A stretch of 12,012 nucleotides of DNA from Eubacteriales Family XIII. Incertae Sedis bacterium (GTDB lineage: Bacteria; Bacillota; Clostridia; Peptostreptococcales; Anaerovoracaceae), in contig JAISEX010000231.1 in assembly GCA_031263875.1 (NCBI GenBank), positions 1 through 12,012 of the forward strand, written 5' to 3'. The notes under the pieces are model-generated. The model had not been told where the DNA came from. It was given only the letters and a program-made list of their open reading frames with translations, and searched no databases. Below are positions 1 to 7,314 of the stretch, piece after piece. The translations under genes were made by a program, and so were the position numbers. Numbering within the stretch: the first letter of the stretch is position 1; each line of letters begins with the position of its first letter.

Positions 1-58
1 CAATAAGCCGCAACTCCTTTGCGTCTTGTTTCAGTACAATAACTAAAAACGAAAAGAG

Positions 59-99
59 AAAACAGCCCGGTATGCACCATTCGCAGGGGCTGTTTTTTT
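59..99 (+). terminator. Rho-independent terminator-like hairpin upstream of the LRR gene
   Basis: A 10-bp stem (AAAACAGCCC at 59-68 with GGGCTGTTTT at 87-96) encloses an 18-nt loop and runs into seven T residues ending at 99. This is the form of an intrinsic terminator on the plus strand. It may end a gene lying left of the window. Only about 20 nt separate its T tract from the ribosome-binding site of the next gene, so it may instead sit inside that gene's leader. Confidence 0.75.
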
Positions 100-136
100 G
101 CATGTCTGCGAAGCGGTGCAGGGGAGGAAATAACTT

Positions 137-2392
137 ATGCAAACGATGAAAATTATCGCAAAGAGAAAGAGGCTCGCGCTGTTTATCGCCGTAATAATGG
201 CGCTAACGCTTTGGATGGCCCTGCCGCTGCAGGCGAGTGCGCTTGATGGTATTACGTATACCTATACCGTTTTAGATGATAAGGCAAGGATTACCGCTGT
301 TGATAAAAGCGCGGTGACGGGGGAGGTAGAGATACCCGCCACGTTAGGAGAATACCCGGTGGTCGCGATCGGTCTGGCGTCCATAAATACCGGCGTGTTT
401 GGAACTTGCACCGCTCTCACCTCCGTAATCATCCCGGATAGCGTAAAGACGATCGAGAACAACACGTTTCGAGGGTGCAGCGCTCTCGCCTCCGTAACCA
501 TACCGAGTAGCGTGACTGCAATCAATATGAGCGCATTTCAAGGTTGCGGATCTCTCGCCTCTGTAATCATCCCGAATAGCGTGCAAACGATCCAGTCCTC
601 GGCGTTCAAAAACTGCACATCGCTCAAATCCATAATCATCCCGAACGACATGACAGTGATCGCGTCAGGCCTGTTTGAAGGTTGCGAATCTCTCGCCTCC
701 GTTACTATCCTGGGCACCGTGGAAACAATAGGCGGAGGCGCGTTTTTCGGTTGCACATCTCTCACCTCCATAACCATTCCGGACAGCGTGACAAGGATCG
801 GGTACAGCGCATTTTACAATTGCACATCGCTCACATCCGTAACCATCCCGGACGGCGTGACGGGGATGAGCTGGGATGCGTTTAGAGGTTGCAGCTCGCT
901 CACGTCCGTAACCATACCGGATAGCATGACATCGATCGGGCAAAACATGTTCAACGGTTGCGAATCTCTCGAATACATAATCATACCGGACAGCGTGACA
1001 ACAATCGGAAACACTATAACGAACAATTCACCGGCCTATATATACGCCTATGAGGGCTCTGCCGCGGCGACATACGTGCAGAATAACTCGAGCGCCCCGT
1101 CCGTTACCGTACCGGCCGGAGGCCATGTAGAAGGGGATGGCGAAGGCAACATCATTTTCACGCTTCCTGCTGACGGCGGCGCCGTTACCACGTCTCCCGG
1201 CGCTCAGGTTGCGGCAGGCGATGAGAACGGCGAAATTAAAGTCACCGTGCCCGGTACAGAAGCGCCTGTCACGGTTCCTCCCGGCTCCAAGGTGACCGAA
1301 GACGAGGGCAAAATTGAAGTGACGCTTCCCGACGGCGGCGGCACCGTTACCGTATCTCCCGGCATCAAAGTGGAAGCAGGCGAGGGCGACGGCGAGATCA
1401 AGGTAACCCTGCCCGATGCGGAAGAACCTATCACCATACCTATTGGATCAACGGTAAACACGGACGGAATAGTCATCGACATTCCGGCCATTCAAGGTGT
1501 TACGCCTCCGGTGGTTGGCGCGTCTCCGGCCGGCGCCATAGCGGAGACCGCGCAGTATACCGGAACAATCGCCTGGAACGGCAATCCCGCGGTGTTTGGT
1601 TACTCCACGGTCTATACGGCCACGATTACCCTTACCCCCGAAGAAAACTACACGCTTACCGGCGTGGCGGAAAACTTCTTTACCGTCGTGGGAGCAGCGC
1701 AAGTCTCTAACGAAGCGGACAGCGGCGTTATTACGGCGGTATTCCCCGCAACAGCTTCGCGAACCTACGCCCTGACGGTAACGAACGGCACAGGCGGCGG
1801 CTCGTATGCGGCGGGAACGACCGTAACCATTACCGCGGACGCGGCTGCAGAGGGTAAAATCTTCGATAAGTGGACGACCACCGATGGTGTAACTTTCGCC
1901 AATGAAAACAGCGCCACAACGAGCTTCGTTATGCCCGCAAAAGCGGTAACCGTTACGGCAACCTACGCGGACGATCCGCAGGGCACAGGCGGCGAACCCA
2001 CAAATCCGACGGTCACCGATGATTGGATGTACGAAGACGGCGCGTGGAAGTTCTTTATTGACGGCATCGCGCAAACCGGCTGGCTATACGATGACGGCGC
2101 ATGGTATTACCTGAACGCGGACGGCGAAATGCAGACCGGTTGGCTATACGATACCCACTACAAAGCCTGGTATTATCTCTCCGGAAACGGCGTTATGAAA
2201 ACCGGTTGGGTAAAGGACAACGGCAGTTGGTATTATCTCGCCGGTAACGGCGCTATGGTCGCAAGTAAGTGGCTTCACGATACCGACGGAAGCTGGTACT
2301 ACCTCTCCGGCAACGGCAAAATGCTGACCGGGAAGCAGACCATCGGCGGGAAAGTTTATTCATTCAAAATAAACGGGGTTTGGGTGAGCTAA
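137..2392 (+). CDS. Secreted BspA-type leucine-rich-repeat surface protein with cell-wall-binding repeats
   Basis: A 751-residue exported surface protein, probably for adhesion or protein-protein contact at the cell wall. Visible in order: a lysine/arginine-rich start and hydrophobic core (residues 1-36, likely cleavage after the ASA motif); eight to nine 23-residue LRR_5 (BspA-like) repeats with the pattern SLxSVTIPDSVTxIGxxAFxxC (about 73-292); four to five acidic repeats of about 28 residues carrying VTLP and SPG motifs (about 322-450); a beta-rich domain of the VTPPV...AQYTGTI type (454-540); a divergent InlB B-repeat ending in MPAKAVTVTATY (543-610); and aromatic choline-binding-like repeats (GWLYDDGAWYYLN type, about 628-750). 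No LPXTG motif is present, so anchoring is probably non-covalent. The ATG at 137 is chosen because GGGGAGG at 121-127 lies 9 nt upstream; the next in-frame ATG at 146 is too far from it. The ligand is not predictable. Domain calls are from pattern memory. Confidence 0.93.
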   Translation: MQTMKIIAKRKRLALFIAVIMALTLWMALPLQASALDGITYTYTVLDDKARITAVDKSAVTGEVEIPATLGEYPVVAIGLASINTGVFGTCTALTSVIIPDSVKTIENNTFRGCSALASVTIPSSVTAINMSAFQGCGSLASVIIPNSVQTIQSSAFKNCTSLKSIIIPNDMTVIASGLFEGCESLASVTILGTVETIGGGAFFGCTSLTSITIPDSVTRIGYSAFYNCTSLTSVTIPDGVTGMSWDAFRGCSSLTSVTIPDSMTSIGQNMFNGCESLEYIIIPDSVTTIGNTITNNSPAYIYAYEGSAAATYVQNNSSAPSVTVPAGGHVEGDGEGNIIFTLPADGGAVTTSPGAQVAAGDENGEIKVTVPGTEAPVTVPPGSKVTEDEGKIEVTLPDGGGTVTVSPGIKVEAGEGDGEIKVTLPDAEEPITIPIGSTVNTDGIVIDIPAIQGVTPPVVGASPAGAIAETAQYTGTIAWNGNPAVFGYSTVYTATITLTPEENYTLTGVAENFFTVVGAAQVSNEADSGVITAVFPATASRTYALTVTNGTGGGSYAAGTTVTITADAAAEGKIFDKWTTTDGVTFANENSATTSFVMPAKAVTVTATYADDPQGTGGEPTNPTVTDDWMYEDGAWKFFIDGIAQTGWLYDDGAWYYLNADGEMQTGWLYDTHYKAWYYLSGNGVMKTGWVKDNGSWYYLAGNGAMVASKWLHDTDGSWYYLSGNGKMLTGKQTIGGKVYSFKINGVWVS

Positions 2393-2429
2393 GCTGAATT
2401 AAGCAAAGCATACTTCGCATGAGTAGAGT

Positions 2430-2458
2430 GGGGGCCGCGCAGGAATGTGCGGCCTCCC
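2430..2458 (+). terminator. Probable terminator after the LRR gene
   Basis: GGGGGCCGC at 2430-2438 pairs with GCGGCCTCC at 2449-2457 (nine pairs, one G-T wobble) around a 10-nt loop, 38 nt after the stop codon at 2392. The following T tract is poor (CTCGTTT), so termination may be weak. From here to about 2550 nothing codes. A fragment near 2489-2510 (GGCGGCACGGGG...) resembles the reverse complement of the CCGTGCCGCC module of repeats D and E and may be a remnant. Confidence 0.5.
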
Positions 2459-2555
2459 TCGTTTGGAGGCAAAGCGGGAATTACGGCCGGCGGCACGGGG
2501 GAGGAGTGGCATGTTGCGCTCTGTCATCTCGTCGGGTTTTACGGTTTTGGAATTG

Positions 2556-2564
2556 TGCTATAAT
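2556..2564 (+). promoter_or_regulatory. Extended -10 promoter of the AAA ATPase gene
   Basis: TGCTATAAT is a TGn-extended, perfect -10 box (TATAAT at 2559-2564). No good -35 is seen; TTTACG at 2538-2543 is a poor candidate with a short 15-bp spacer, which an extended -10 can tolerate. The predicted start near 2571 coincides with the first base of the 10-bp repeat array. Confidence 0.65.
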
Positions 2565-2570
2565 ATAAAT

Positions 2571-2650
2571 CGTAAAGGAATGTAAAGCTTCGTAAAGAAA
2601 CGTAAAGCTTTGTAAAGGAATGTAAGGCTTCGTAAAGGAAAGTAAAGGGC
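2571..2650 (+). repeat. Eight 10-bp tandem repeats in the ATPase leader
   Basis: Eight consecutive decamers of the form NGTAAAGNNN fill 2571-2650. They alternate so that the larger period is 20 bp (GTAAAGGAAT then GTAAAGCTTC). AAGCTT recurs at 2585-2590 and 2605-2610, with the variant AGGCTT at 2625-2630. The array begins at the predicted transcription start and ends at the ribosome-binding site. Ten-bp phasing puts every GTAAAG on the same face of the helix, as expected for cooperative protein binding or A-tract bending. Each unit also resembles a weak Shine-Dalgarno sequence. Confidence 0.85.
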
Positions 2651-2665
2651 GAGGAATGGCAGAAA

Positions 2666-3760
2666 ATGAGCAGAATAAATCCGTTTACGCCGAGTTTCGG
2701 CAGTGTTCCGCCGCTGATGGCGGGACGGGAACAGTTGATTGAAAGTATTTTGAATGGTTTGGATAACGCGCCCGGCGATCCGAATCGAACAACGATTTTT
2801 ATCGGCGCGCGAGGCACGGGCAAAACGGCGCTGCTTTCAAAGATCGCGGACGAAGCGGAATCTCGCGGATGGGTGAGCGCGAATGTGACCGCCGTGAGTG
2901 GAATGCTGGAGGACGTAATACAGCGTTCCGTTGAATCGGCAAAGGAATTTGCCGAAAAACAAAACGTAAATCGTATCACTTCGCTCAGCGCTTTCGGTTT
3001 TAGCTTCACACGAAAAGTGACAGATGAACCGAAAGGGAACTGGCGAACACAAATGAACCGGATCCTCGACGAACTGAATGCGCAGGGTATCGGGTTGTTG
3101 ATTACCGTCGATGAGGTGGGCGCGGACACGGATGAGATGCGCGTTTTGGCTGCCGCGTTTCAACATTTTGTGCGCGAACGCCGCAATACGGCTTTGATTA
3201 TGGCAGGGCTGCCGCAGCAGGTGTCGGCCTTACTTTCGGATAAGAAAATCTCCTTTCTTCGGAAAGCGTTCCAACATTATCTCGATCCGATCCCCTTGTA
3301 CGAGGTACGCGATGCGATGAGGCGAACGGTGGAATTATCCGGCAGAAAAATTGGGAAACAGGCGTTGGACGCGGCAACGAACGCCACCGGCGGCTTCCCC
3401 TTTCTCATCCAGCTTACGGGCTATCATGTGTGGAGGCAACATGCGGAGAGGGCGGAAATATCTCCTGGCGATGTGACTGCGGGTGTCGAGTACGCGCGCG
3501 CGGATATGGAAAAAATGATTTTCAGACGGACTTTGGATGAATTATCCGACGGCGATCGAGCGTTTTTGGACGCCATGTCCGTCGATGAGAAGGAAAGCCG
3601 CCTTTCAGACATCAAAGATCGCCTGGGGGTTTCATCAAATTACGCAAACCAATATCGAATACGTTTGATCGAGCAGGGAATTATAGGTTCTCGTGGTCGC
3701 GGAAAGCTGGGATTTGAGATTCCGATGCTAAGGGACTATTTGCGGAGTGGCGGTGAGTAA
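2666..3760 (+). CDS. Orphan AAA/STAND-like ATPase with C-terminal winged helix
   Basis: A 364-residue soluble ATPase of the Orc1/Cdc6-like or 'archaeal ATPase' type seen as single genes in many Gram-positives. Walker A is GARGTGKT at residues 47-54. Walker B is LLITVDE at 144-150 (Asp149, Glu150). A sensor-like LIMAGLP follows at 177-183. Residues about 294-360 form a winged-helix-like DNA-binding end (LSDIKDRLGVSSNYANQYRIRLIEQGII). The N-terminal NPFTPSFGSVPPLMAGRE motif before the P-loop is typical of this group. The ATG at 2666 has GAGG at 2651-2654. It has its own promoter and repeat-filled leader and no co-transcribed partner: repeat copy A begins just after its stop and the next gene is on the other strand. 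ATP-dependent DNA binding is inferred; the biological role is unknown. Confidence 0.85.
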   Translation: MSRINPFTPSFGSVPPLMAGREQLIESILNGLDNAPGDPNRTTIFIGARGTGKTALLSKIADEAESRGWVSANVTAVSGMLEDVIQRSVESAKEFAEKQNVNRITSLSAFGFSFTRKVTDEPKGNWRTQMNRILDELNAQGIGLLITVDEVGADTDEMRVLAAAFQHFVRERRNTALIMAGLPQQVSALLSDKKISFLRKAFQHYLDPIPLYEVRDAMRRTVELSGRKIGKQALDAATNATGGFPFLIQLTGYHVWRQHAERAEISPGDVTAGVEYARADMEKMIFRRTLDELSDGDRAFLDAMSVDEKESRLSDIKDRLGVSSNYANQYRIRLIEQGIIGSRGRGKLGFEIPMLRDYLRSGGE

Positions 3761-3766
3761 GGTATT

Positions 3767-3916
3767 GCGGCTCCGACTGAAATGATAAACTTTACGGAGA
3801 CGGCACGGAATGTCGCATATGTCCCGCGCAAGGGATAGCAGCGGTATCCTTTTTCGCCGCAGGCGAAAAAGATACAAGCGGATAGCCCGGTGGGGCACTC
3901 GTGCCCCATGCGCCCG
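3767..3916 (-). repeat. Intergenic composite repeat, copy A
   Basis: Reversed copy of the family. Read on the minus strand it has the outer motif CGGGCGCATGGGGC, a short stem (3891-3898 with 3901-3908), GCCCCACCGGGC, and then a second hairpin TTTTTCGCC/GGCGAAAAA (3850-3858 with 3862-3870). It continues with CTATCCCTTGCGCGGGACAT and a tail up to 3767. It matches copy E almost end to end apart from the hairpin interiors. It starts a few bases after the ATPase stop and fills most of the gap to hypA; the rest of the gap (3917-4005) shows nothing clear. Confidence 0.85.
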
Positions 3917-4005
3917 AAAAAATCAAGCAAATTCCCGGCAAGCAAAAAAGCTCCCCGCCGTCAACTCGCGACCGTAAAGAGCCTTTTATCGAGCGCCACG
4001 CAATT

Positions 4006-4353
4006 CTACTCCGCGATCACGATTTCTTTGATAAAGAATTCCTTGCCGCAGAGCAGTTCGAGGGTTTTGCCGCCGCAATCGGGACAGCGGGCCTTGTTCG
4101 CGAGGACGTTAAAGACCTTGCCGCAATCCGCGCAGCGGGCATTGCCGGGCAGGATTTCGATTTTCAGCGCGGTGTCCGCGAGCGCGGTATTATCCACGGC
4201 GGCGGGGTAGACCGCTTCGATGTAGTGGGGGATCATGGAGGACAGCTCGCCGATCTGAAGCACCAGCGTTTCGACCCGGCCCGTCACGCGGTTCTCCTCA
4301 ATAAATTTCTCGACGGCGCTGACGACCTCGATAACGACTCCCAATTCATGCAT
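4006..4353 (-). CDS. hypA: Hydrogenase maturation nickel metallochaperone HypA
   Basis: A 115-residue protein, the usual size for HypA/HybF, which delivers nickel to the large subunit of [NiFe]-hydrogenase together with HypB. The start MHE supplies the conserved nickel ligand His2 next to Glu3. The zinc site is CADC (Cys74, Cys77) with CPDC (Cys90, Cys93). The ATG at 4353-4351 is chosen because HypA must begin with MHE and because GAGGGGG lies just upstream. The longer in-frame ORF starting at 4452 would only add translated repeat sequence from copy B. No hydrogenase, hypB or other hyp gene is in the window. It lies 252 bp after the oxidoreductase gene on the same strand, separated by repeat B, so co-transcription is possible but unproven. 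No convincing promoter of its own was found. Confidence 0.93.
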   Translation of the reverse strand: MHELGVVIEVVSAVEKFIEENRVTGRVETLVLQIGELSSMIPHYIEAVYPAAVDNTALADTALKIEILPGNARCADCGKVFNVLANKARCPDCGGKTLELLCGKEFFIKEIVIAE

Positions 4354-4396
4354 AAGCGGCCCCCTCGATTTATACTCGGTAACCTTAAATTTAGTT

Positions 4397-4560
4397 CGGG
4401 CGCATGGGGCTGTTTCGCAGTTACCTACAAAGCCATTTCGAAACAGCCCCACCAGGCTATCCGGGGCTTCGGCCCCGCTACGCGGGGCTGCTGCGCACCC
4501 CTCCTATCCTTTGCGCGTCGCTCGGCGTGCGCCTCGCTCCCTGTGTACCCTCGCATCGTG
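4397..4560 (+). repeat. Intergenic composite repeat, copy B
   Basis: CGGGCGCATGGGGC starts a perfect 13-bp stem (TGGGGCTGTTTCG at 4405-4417 with its complement at 4439-4451, 21-nt loop) followed by CACCAGGCTATCCG. Next come two overlapping hairpins that share one arm: GGGGC-TTCG-GCCCC (4463-4476) and GCCCCGC-TAC-GCGGGGC (4472-4488). A 24-bp stretch at 4486-4509 is identical to 8510-8533 in copy C, and the CTATCCTTTGCGCG module follows. The right end is uncertain. The element occupies most of the 252-bp gap between hypA and the oxidoreductase gene. Confidence 0.8.
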
Positions 4561-4605
4561 CAGTCTCTAAAACACACCGGTGGTCAGCAAAATTTCTCCA
4601 CTCTA

Positions 4606-7314
4606 TTAATGCTCGGTTTTTCCGGCGAAAACATTCTTCACCTTCCGCGCGGCGATCCGGCCCTTGCGTTTGATCAATTGCTTGATAACGACGGGCTTGA
4701 TGTCTTCCCACGCCACGCCTTCGCCGTCGTATTTGCGCGCGAGGGTGATGGCTTCAAATTTGCATTTCGTCGTGCATTGGCCGCAGCCGACGCAGAGATA
4801 TTCGTCTCTGACGACGGCGCCGCAGCCGAGGCAGCGTTCGGTTTCCTTGCGGATCTGTTCTTCTGTCAGGACGCCGCGCATGTCCCGGAACGACTTCCGA
4901 GGGCCGTCACTTCGCTCCTTCGTCCGAATCGGCCGCTGCCGCGGCGTGTTATCGAAGCCCTCGATAACGGCGTTGTCCTTGTCCAGCGAAAAATATTCGC
5001 GCCGGTCGCGGCCGATCACCAGGCTCTGGCCTTCCTGCACATAACGGTGAATGGAGATGGCGGCCTCCTTGCCCTGCGCGATGGCGTCGATCGCGAATTT
5101 CGGGCCGGTAAGGGCGTCGCCGCCGACAAAGATATCCGGCTCATCCGACTGCAGCGTAAAGGAATCGGCGATGGCGGTCTGGTTCGGGCGTAATTTCACG
5201 CGTTCGCCCGCGAGGATATCGCCCCAGTCGATGGACTGGCCCACCGAAATCAGCACGTGATCCGCGTCCACCGTCATGATATCATTCTCATCATAGGCGG
5301 GGCTGAATCTGCCGTTTTCATCAAAGACGGACAGGCACCGCTTGAACTCGACGCCGGTTACGCGGTTATTCTCGGTCAAAATCCGCCGCGGCCCCCAGCC
5401 ATTGTTGATCCCGATCCCTTCGGACAGCGCTTCCTCGATTTCCTCATCCAAGGCGGGCATGGTTTCGTGGCTTTCCAGGCAGTACATATCCGCGCTGCTC
5501 GCTCCGACACGGGTAGCGCTTCTCGCCACGTCGATGGCCACGTTGCCGCCTCCGATAATAATCGTCTTGCCGTATAACGTGAGGTCTTCGCCCGCGTTGA
5601 CGCTTCGCAGGAAGTCGACGCCGGCGAACGTTCCGTCCGCGTCTTCTCCCTTGATGCCGAGGGCGCGCCCCGACTGTGCGCCGACGGCGATATAGAACGC
5701 GGCGTAGCCCTCCGCCCGCAAATCAGCCAAACTAATATCCTTACCGATCTCCACGCCCGTCTTGAATTCCACGCCCAGAGTCCGCAGAATGTCGATCTCC
5801 GCGTTGATGATATTCTTCTCCAGCCGGAACGAAGGAATACCGAGGGTGAGCATGCCGCCGAGGATCGCCTGCTTCTCGAAAACGGTCACCGCGTACCCGT
5901 CGACGGCCAGATAATAGGCGCAGGACAGCCCCGACGGGCCGCCGCCCACGACGGCGATCTTCTTATCGTAGGCATGTTTCTTCGCCGGTATCAGGCGGTG
6001 TTCGGCGTTCAATTCCCGCTCGGCGATAAACCGTTTGATGTCGTCGATGGCGATGGGTTCGTCGATATCGCCCCGCGTGCATTCCGACTCGCAATCCTTC
6101 GGGCAGATGCGCCCGCAGACCGCCGGAAAGGGATTTTCCAGCTTAATCAGCTCCAGCGCCTCCGTATACTTGCCCTGCGAGGCCAGTTTAATGTAACCTT
6201 GCACCGCGATATGGGCGGGGCAGGCTGTTTTGCAGGGGCTGGTGCCGGTGTCGACGACGTTTTTCCGGTTGACGCGGTAATCGGGATTCCATTTTTCGGG
6301 CCCCCACTCGGTATTGCCCGGATTTTCGCCACGGATAATTTCCTCCGTTACCGGCGTGGAAGAACAGATTTTCTGCCCTAATTGCAACGCGTTTACGGGG
6401 CAATGCTTCACGCACTCCCCGCAGGCGACGCATTTCTCCTTATCGACGCTCGACACGTAATTAGACCGTACCATATCGGCATTGATAAACATTTCGGCCG
6501 TCCGCAGCGACAGGCAGGAGCAGCCGCAGCAATTACAGATCGCATGGGTTTTCCCGGAACCGTCGAGGTTCGGGATCTGATGCATCAGCCCGTTTTCCTC
6601 AGCGCGCCGAATGATCTCGAAGGCTTCCTCCCGCGTGATCTGCCGGCCCCGGCCCGTGCGGATATAATATTCGGCGGCGTGCCCCATCTGGATACACATG
6701 TCCTCCTTCAAATGCCCGCAGCCCTCGCCCATCTTCTCCCGCACCGTGCGGCAGGAGCAGTCGGCGACCGTAAAAATATCGTTGTCGTTCAGGTACTTTG
6801 ACACTTCCTCATAGGAAGCGCGCCGCGTTTCGCCCATAATCGATTGCTCGATGGGAATGACGCGCATCAGACCGACGCCGACGGGGAAATTCCCCGCCGT
6901 TCTCGGCCCGCGCACGCGTCCGTACGCCTCAAAAGCCTCCGCGATCTGCGGGTATTTCGCGACGTTCTCCTTGTGCGCGACCATCATCTCCATAATGCCG
7001 GGCACCCACACGTCGTACCAAAAAGTGTCCGTCCCGTCGATTTTATTCACAAAACAGACGCCCGCGTCCGCGAGTTCCATCAGATGCCGGTACGTTTCTT
7101 CCTCGCTTTTCCCGCACTTCTGCGCGAGCTTGGCGGCGGTGGTCTTCGTGCGTAATTCCATGTGCAGAGCGACCTCCGCCATCTCGTCCGTAACGACGGG
7201 CTCCAGGATCATATATTCCGGGTCGCCGGCCTTGATCTCGCCCTTGGAGCCGCGTTTCTTCCCGCCGATATGATTGGCGAGGTCGAGGACTTTTTCCTTC
7301 ACTTCACGCGTCAT
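4606..7314 (-). CDS. Multi-domain FAD/NAD(P)-dependent oxidoreductase with several [4Fe-4S] clusters
   Basis: A 902-residue cytoplasmic electron-transfer flavoprotein of the glutamate-synthase small-subunit/dihydropyrimidine-dehydrogenase type. In order: a winged-helix-like N-terminus (about 40-100); a cysteine-rich region (CSC at 186-188, Cys199, Cys207, then CNCCGCSC at 260-267); a [4Fe-4S] motif CVACGECVKHCP (295-306); a DPYD-domain-II-like cluster region (CKTACP at 361-366, then CGRICPKDCESEC at 400-412); an FAD site VGGGPSGL (456-463); an NAD(P)H site GGGNVAIDVARSA (588-600); a second FAD motif DIFVGGDAL (727-735); and a C-terminal ferredoxin region (Cys828, 831, 841, 844, 847, 851). No glutamate synthase large subunit is nearby and GltD itself is about half this length, so a GltD role is unlikely. 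Its ATG overlaps the stop of the upstream membrane-protein gene by 4 bp (ATGA), indicating translational coupling. The substrate is unknown. Confidence 0.88.
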   Translation of the reverse strand: MTREVKEKVLDLANHIGGKKRGSKGEIKAGDPEYMILEPVVTDEMAEVALHMELRTKTTAAKLAQKCGKSEEETYRHLMELADAGVCFVNKIDGTDTFWYDVWVPGIMEMMVAHKENVAKYPQIAEAFEAYGRVRGPRTAGNFPVGVGLMRVIPIEQSIMGETRRASYEEVSKYLNDNDIFTVADCSCRTVREKMGEGCGHLKEDMCIQMGHAAEYYIRTGRGRQITREEAFEIIRRAEENGLMHQIPNLDGSGKTHAICNCCGCSCLSLRTAEMFINADMVRSNYVSSVDKEKCVACGECVKHCPVNALQLGQKICSSTPVTEEIIRGENPGNTEWGPEKWNPDYRVNRKNVVDTGTSPCKTACPAHIAVQGYIKLASQGKYTEALELIKLENPFPAVCGRICPKDCESECTRGDIDEPIAIDDIKRFIAERELNAEHRLIPAKKHAYDKKIAVVGGGPSGLSCAYYLAVDGYAVTVFEKQAILGGMLTLGIPSFRLEKNIINAEIDILRTLGVEFKTGVEIGKDISLADLRAEGYAAFYIAVGAQSGRALGIKGEDADGTFAGVDFLRSVNAGEDLTLYGKTIIIGGGNVAIDVARSATRVGASSADMYCLESHETMPALDEEIEEALSEGIGINNGWGPRRILTENNRVTGVEFKRCLSVFDENGRFSPAYDENDIMTVDADHVLISVGQSIDWGDILAGERVKLRPNQTAIADSFTLQSDEPDIFVGGDALTGPKFAIDAIAQGKEAAISIHRYVQEGQSLVIGRDRREYFSLDKDNAVIEGFDNTPRQRPIRTKERSDGPRKSFRDMRGVLTEEQIRKETERCLGCGAVVRDEYLCVGCGQCTTKCKFEAITLARKYDGEGVAWEDIKPVVIKQLIKRKGRIAARKVKNVFAGKTEH

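Noticed and set aside
1448..2074. 208-codon minus-strand ORF inside the LRR gene
   Set aside because: It is antisense to a gene with clear repeats and domains, and its translation shows no motif.
2571..2650. CRISPR array or origin iterons
   Set aside because: The units are 10 bp with no spacers, so it is not CRISPR. Iterons are usually 17-22 bp and no replication gene or DnaA boxes accompany them, so an origin is not supported.
3850..3870. Hairpin TTTTTCGCC/GGCGAAAAA (and the equivalent in copy E) as a terminator
   Set aside because: The T run is on the 5' side and the A run on the 3' side on both strands, the wrong polarity for an intrinsic terminator.
4354..4452. N-terminal extension of hypA to an upstream ATG
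   Set aside because: The extra 33 residues are translated repeat B. HypA needs MHE at its N-terminus, and a ribosome-binding site sits before the inner ATG.
3901..5193. 430-codon plus-strand ORF
   Set aside because: It runs antisense through hypA, repeat B and the oxidoreductase gene. Both minus-strand genes have clear family motifs, so this is a high-GC shadow frame.
4606..7314. Glutamate synthase small subunit (gltD)
   Set aside because: Only the C-terminal half resembles GltD. The protein is about twice the length, has a large extra cysteine-rich half, and no gltB is adjacent.
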